This document shows, in pieces, positions 13,929-14,853 of a stretch of DNA of 14,853 bases. The DNA is from Bacteroidota bacterium. GTDB lineage: Bacteria; Bacteroidota; Bacteroidia; Chitinophagales; Chitinophagaceae. The notes under the pieces are model-generated. The model saw only the letters and a list, made by a program, of their open reading frames with translations, had not been told where the DNA came from and searched no databases. Position 1 is the stretch's first letter. Each line of letters opens with the position of its first letter. A program made the translations under genes and the position numbers. The DNA is taken from the NCBI GenBank assembly GCA_026391115.1, contig JAPLER010000081.1, positions 1 to 14,853 of the forward strand, given 5' to 3'.

Positions 13929-14006
13929 ACAATGTAGTTTAGTTAGTTAATGTAAATATAATTTTTATTTTTAATTCTTACATTTTTGTACCAAAATATT
14001 TTGTGT
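13929..14006. promoter_or_regulatory. Divergent promoter region, no box clearly identified
   Basis: 78 bp separate the divergent barrel gene and methyltransferase gene, so both promoters should lie here. On the minus strand TATATTTA (one mismatch to TAnnTTTG) is a candidate -7 box for the barrel gene, without a good -33 partner. On the plus strand I find only approximate boxes. The region is very AT-rich. Confidence 0.4.
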
Positions 14007-14546
14007 ATGCGAAAATTAAGTATGGATGAATTGCAGCGTAAAACAGTTGATGATTTTAAGAAAGCAGATAAACAAAAAATAGTTGTGGTTTTGGATAATA
14101 TTAGGAGTATGCACAATGTAGGTAGTGTGTTTAGAACTAGTGATGCATTTTTAATTGAAGCCATTTGCTTATGTGGATTTACACCACAGCCACCACATAG
14201 AGATATTAATAAAACTGCACTAGGAGCAACAGAAACTGTTGATTGGATTTATTATAACACAACTAATGATGCCATCATTGATTTAAAAAATAGAGGTTAT
14301 AAAGTTTATGCTATTGAGCAAGTAGAAAGTAGCATTAGCCTAGAACAATTTGGTTGTAATGAACCTACAGCAGTTGTATTTGGAAATGAGGTTGATGGTG
14401 TTGATGATGAAGTATTAAAATTGGTAGATGGAAGCATTGAAATTCCACAATTAGGCATGAAACATAGTTTAAACATAAGCGTAGCAGCAGGAATTGTGCT
14501 GTGGCAACTGGTTTGGGGAAATAAAGTTTTGGGCACAAGTCTTTAA
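14007..14546 (+). CDS. TrmH/SpoU-family RNA ribose methyltransferase
   Basis: 179 residues from the ATG at 14007; an upstream TTG in frame adds seven residues without family resemblance. The three SPOUT motifs are clear. Motif 1 is 'NIRSMHNVGSVFRTSDAF' (31-48), motif 2 is 'VVFGNEVDGV' (123-132), and motif 3 is 'IPQLGMKHSLNISVAAGI' (146-163). The latter two form the knotted SAM pocket, and Arg43 is the likely catalytic arginine. Such enzymes methylate the 2'-OH of a tRNA or rRNA ribose in the cytoplasm, working as dimers. The exact target cannot be told; there is no extra N-terminal RNA-binding domain, which fits short Bacteroidota members. apaG starts about 100 bp downstream in the same direction. 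Confidence 0.92.
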   Translation: MRKLSMDELQRKTVDDFKKADKQKIVVVLDNIRSMHNVGSVFRTSDAFLIEAICLCGFTPQPPHRDINKTALGATETVDWIYYNTTNDAIIDLKNRGYKVYAIEQVESSISLEQFGCNEPTAVVFGNEVDGVDDEVLKLVDGSIEIPQLGMKHSLNISVAAGIVLWQLVWGNKVLGTSL

Positions 14547-14584
14547 GTTTAAGTAATTAATTTTACTCATCTCTTTACTTAAAC
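14547..14584. repeat. AT-rich 10-bp inverted repeat after the methyltransferase stop
   Basis: GTTTAAGTAA (14547-14556) and TTACTTAAAC (14575-14584) are perfect inverted copies around an 18-nt loop, directly after the TAA. No U-tract follows, so a terminator is possible but weak. The rest of the spacer to 14645 is AT-rich with a tandem ATTAACA pair at 14604-14617, and no gene is seen there. Confidence 0.4.
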
Positions 14585-14645
14585 ACAATAATAGAAACAA
14601 AAAATTAACAATTAACAACTAATCATTAATCACTATTTTTGAATT

Positions 14646-14813
14646 ATGGTATCAAAAATTTCAGAAGGTGTAGAAATTTCAGTGGAAACATTTTATCAGG
14701 CTGAATATAGTAATCCTGCTAGTAATGAATTTATGTTTGCTTACAAAATTAAAATTAATAATTACAATAATTTTTCCATACAACTAAGGGCGAAAAAACG
14801 CTCCGTTTACTAA
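14646..14813 (+). pseudogene. apaG: apaG 5' fragment, homology ends at about 14786
   Basis: From the ATG at 14646 the frame encodes 'MVSKISEGVEISVETFYQAE', 'NPASNEFMFAYKIKINNYNN' and FSIQL. This matches the N-terminus of ApaG as I recall it (about 125-130 residues in this phylum, often starting MVSKISEGV). After Leu47 the expected continuation (L-R-R-H-W-x-I and the rest) is missing. The frame instead reads RAKKRSVY and stops at TAA 14811-14813, giving only 55 residues, and no other frame restores the family. ApaG folds as a beta-sandwich, so 47 residues cannot make it. The cause could be an insertion, a rearrangement or a misassembly at the window edge. Confidence 0.8.
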
Positions 14814-14853
14814 ATTAAATCGAAACGTATATTTTTTCGCAGTTCTCAAAAGT
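14787..14853. other. Non-apaG DNA at the breakpoint, possible mobile-element edge
   Basis: These 67 bases replace the body of apaG. They hold no recognisable plus-strand protein. On the minus strand two short frames enter from outside the window, one stopping at 14815-14817 and one at 14784-14786. They could be the 3' end of a gene in an inserted element, but they are too short to identify. No terminal repeat family or target duplication can be recognised because the other junction is not in the window. Confidence 0.5.
14790..14840. repeat. 51-nt nested imperfect palindrome at the apaG breakpoint
   Basis: Outer arms GCGAAAAAA (14790-14798) and TTTTTTCGC (14832-14840) pair perfectly over 9 bp. 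Inner arms CGTTT (14804-14808) and AAACG (14823-14827) pair over 5 bp. Between them are unpaired 5-nt and 4-nt stretches and a 14-nt AT-rich loop. The palindrome begins 3 bp after the last apaG-like codon. It could be a folded recombination or transposition end, or a terminator of an incoming gene. Confidence 0.6.

Noticed and set aside
14306..14536. Minus-strand frame opposite the methyltransferase
   Set aside because: It is antisense to all SPOUT motifs of a well-supported gene.
14787..14853. Integron attC site
   Set aside because: The imperfect palindrome resembles a folded attC in outline, but I find no RYYYAAC and GTTRRRY pair at the proper ends and no integrase in the window.

Overview
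The window looks like a chromosomal segment from a Bacteroidota bacterium, probably of the Chitinophagaceae/Sphingobacteriia side. The DNA is AT-rich. It encodes a protein with a type IX secretion (T9SS) C-terminal sorting domain and several families that I know mainly from Bacteroidota (DUF6702, DUF6526, a HupE/UreJ-like protein beside an M1 peptidase, a ZapA gene preceded by a small coiled-coil gene). Two sites match the Bacteroidota -7 promoter box TAnnTTTG, and start codons follow A-rich leaders rather than Shine-Dalgarno sequences. No rRNA, tRNA, CRISPR array or complete transposase is visible, and no stretch longer than 300 bases lacks a gene.

Region 1 (1-2403, minus strand) is a run of small cytoplasmic or lipoprotein genes: a partial conserved hypothetical, an SRPBCC-fold protein, a lipocalin-like lipoprotein, a DUF1801 protein and a DinB/YfiT-type protein. 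Two neighbours here are broken. The lipoprotein has an in-frame amber stop exactly where the family carries a tryptophan. The DUF1801 gene has an internal out-of-frame deletion.

Region 2 (2426-9882, minus strand) reads as one long cell-envelope gene cluster. In transcription order it holds a secreted T9SS protein with dockerin-like and cohesin-like parts, a HupE/UreJ-like membrane protein, a free-standing NUMOD4/HNH homing-type endonuclease, a large secreted M1 metallopeptidase, an unknown exported protein, a small three-helix membrane protein and a DUF6702 exported protein. The homing endonuclease is the intruder in an otherwise envelope-directed operon. The T9SS gene contains three palindromic or repeat-derived stretches inside its cohesin-like domain.

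Region 3 (10072-13928) contains a DUF6526 membrane protein (minus). A divergent plus-strand pair, coiled-coil protein plus zapA, starts from a clear TAnnTTTG promoter and belongs to cell division. An ABC exporter (minus) faces zapA with only 6 bp between the stops. A strong intrinsic terminator and an outer-membrane beta-barrel protein (minus) follow.

Region 4 (13929-14853, plus strand) holds a TrmH/SpoU-family RNA methyltransferase and the 5' third of apaG. The apaG homology ends abruptly after codon 47 at about 14786. The last 67 bases are unrelated and contain a 51-nt nested imperfect palindrome, which may be the edge of a mobile element, a rearrangement or an assembly artefact. The other side lies outside the window.

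I do not see a clearly new defence or mobile system. The most interesting items are the apaG breakpoint with its palindrome, the pair of adjacent broken genes, the repeat-built cohesin-like domain, and the homing endonuclease wedged in the peptidase operon.
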